Part shown: positions 6,384 to 7,059 of the stretch, piece after piece
Layout: every line of letters starts with the position of its first letter
Numbering within the stretch: position 1 is the stretch's first letter
Origin: Clostridium sp. UBA6758
GTDB lineage: Bacteria > Bacillota > Clostridia > Clostridiales > Clostridiaceae
Direction of reading: 5' to 3'
Length of the DNA stretch: 7,059 nt
Assembly (NCBI GenBank): GCA_002453475.1
Contig: DKGY01000030.1
Coordinates: 1 to 7,059 of the forward strand
Notes under the pieces: generated by a model
The model's database searches: none
Seen by the model: only the letters and a program-made list of their open reading frames with translations
Told to the model about the DNA's origin: nothing
Program-made: the position numbers and the translations under genes

Positions 6384-6412
6384 TTTAAAATTTATACCAA
6401 TTATAGTATAAT
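6384..6412 (+). promoter_or_regulatory. Predicted promoter of the AIM24-family gene
   Basis: A perfect -10 TATAAT (6407-6412) has a weaker -35, TTTAAA (6384-6389, four of six consensus positions), at 17-bp spacing. Transcription would start near 6419, about 80 nt before the ATG. It diverges from the tRNA-Ser promoter, with only 11 bp between the two -35 boxes. Confidence 0.55.
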
Positions 6413-6498
6413 TTTTATTAAAGCTAATAATCTTTTCAATTTAAATTAATAATGTACATATATTTATCATAAAATATTATAAATGGAGGTAGTTGTTT

Positions 6499-7059
6499 AT
6501 GATTAATTATGAAATTAAAGGTGGATCTATGCCAGTAGCTATCTGTTACCTAAATAGTGGAGATAAAATCGTCTCTGAATCAGGGGCTATGGGCTGGATG
6601 AGTGACAATATAATCATGGATTCTAACATGAAAGGTGGCCTATTTAAAAGTATTGGAAGATCTCTGTCCGGAGAAAGCTTATTTTTAAACACCTTTACTT
6701 GCTCAGGAAATGTAGGCAAAATAGCCTTTCCATGTTCTGTACCAGGTAGAATAATGGCTAAAGAACTTCAGCCTAATGAATCTATAATTTGTCAAAAAGG
6801 TGCTTTCATAGCAGCTGAAAATTCTGTAGGCCTTAATATTCATTTTAGAAAAAGGCTCTCTAGTGGTTTATTTGGTGGCGAGGGTTTTATTCTTCAAAGA
6901 ATAACTGGTCCTGGAACAGTTCTTTTAGAATTTGATGGTCATGTTGAAGAACTTAACTTAAATCCTGGAGAAAGAATAAAAGTAGATACTGGTCATGTAG
7001 CTGCTTTTGAACCAAGCGTAAATTTTGATATAGAAATGGTTAAAGGACTTAAAAACATA
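6499..7059 (+). CDS. AIM24/TIGR00266 family protein, 3' end outside window
   Basis: An open frame of 187 codons starts at ATG 6499, 8 nt after a consensus ribosome-binding site (GGAGGT, 6485-6490), and runs off the right edge still open. The translation begins MINYEIKGGSMPVAICYLNS. It contains the family pattern of a glycine-rich MKGGLFKSIGRSLSGESLFL segment (about residues 44-63), then FLNTFTCSGNVGKIAF. Later come GEGFILQRITGPGTVLLEF and a repeated beta-strand pattern typical of the AIM24 beta-barrel fold. Bacterial members are conserved but of unknown function; the yeast mitochondrial relative affects inner-membrane architecture, which should not be carried over. Members usually exceed 200 residues, so probably only the C-terminal end is missing. 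The gene is divergent from the stable RNA unit and has its own likely promoter. The frame was translated by eye. Confidence 0.88.
   Translation, partial: MINYEIKGGSMPVAICYLNSGDKIVSESGAMGWMSDNIIMDSNMKGGLFKSIGRSLSGESLFLNTFTCSGNVGKIAFPCSVPGRIMAKELQPNESIICQKGAFIAAENSVGLNIHFRKRLSSGLFGGEGFILQRITGPGTVLLEFDGHVEELNLNPGERIKVDTGHVAAFEPSVNFDIEMVKGLKNI

Noticed and set aside
6237..6449. Plus-strand 70-codon frame starting MAERRGFEPLIELP
   Set aside because: It is antisense to tRNA-Ser, and the 'RRGFEPLIELP' pattern is the familiar false protein from tRNA complements. The rest crosses the divergent promoters.
1..7059. CRISPR array, insertion sequence, prophage or defence cassette
   Set aside because: No regularly spaced repeats, transposase, integrase or terminal inverted repeats were found, and all recognised genes are conserved core functions in a conserved order.

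Overview
The window reads as a chromosomal segment of a low-GC, spore-forming Firmicute, most likely Clostridium or a close relative. This rests on three things: the strongly A+T-rich sequence and codon use, the gene order SRP RNA - dnaX - ybaB - recR - DUF2508 (yaaL) - bofA (the same order as near the Bacillus subtilis origin), and the clostridial look of the proteins, such as a RecR starting [15 protein letters not shown]. No species is assigned.

Layout from the right edge, in the direction of most transcription (minus strand). A partial AIM24-family gene (from 6499) runs off the right edge on the plus strand. Facing away from it is a well-formed promoter driving tRNA-Ser(GGA) (6238-6327). 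One base after its encoded CCA begins the large Gram-positive-type SRP RNA (about 5967-6236), which ends at a hairpin plus U-run terminator. Then come dnaX (DNA polymerase III tau subunit), ybaB/ebfC (nucleoid-associated protein), recR (recombination mediator), a DUF2508/YaaL gene and bofA (pro-sigma-K processing inhibitor), closed by a terminator at about 2159-2191. A separate unit with its own promoter (2077-2105) and strong terminator (307-347) encodes an M3-family zinc oligoendopeptidase. The left 306 bp hold no convincing intact gene, though a short frame resembles a decayed membrane-protein fragment.

Functionally this is a housekeeping cluster: protein targeting (SRP RNA), translation (tRNA-Ser), replication clamp loading (DnaX), nucleoid and recombination functions (YbaB, RecR), a sporulation checkpoint (BofA) and peptide turnover (M3 peptidase). 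I found no CRISPR array, insertion sequence, prophage, toxin-antitoxin or defence cassette, and no evidence for a new multi-gene system. The points most worth a second look are small: the tRNA-Ser/SRP RNA junction, which leaves almost no spacer; the recR start, better placed at a TTG; a pair of 13-bp direct repeats spaced 21 bp apart upstream of dnaX; and the possible gene remnant at the left edge.
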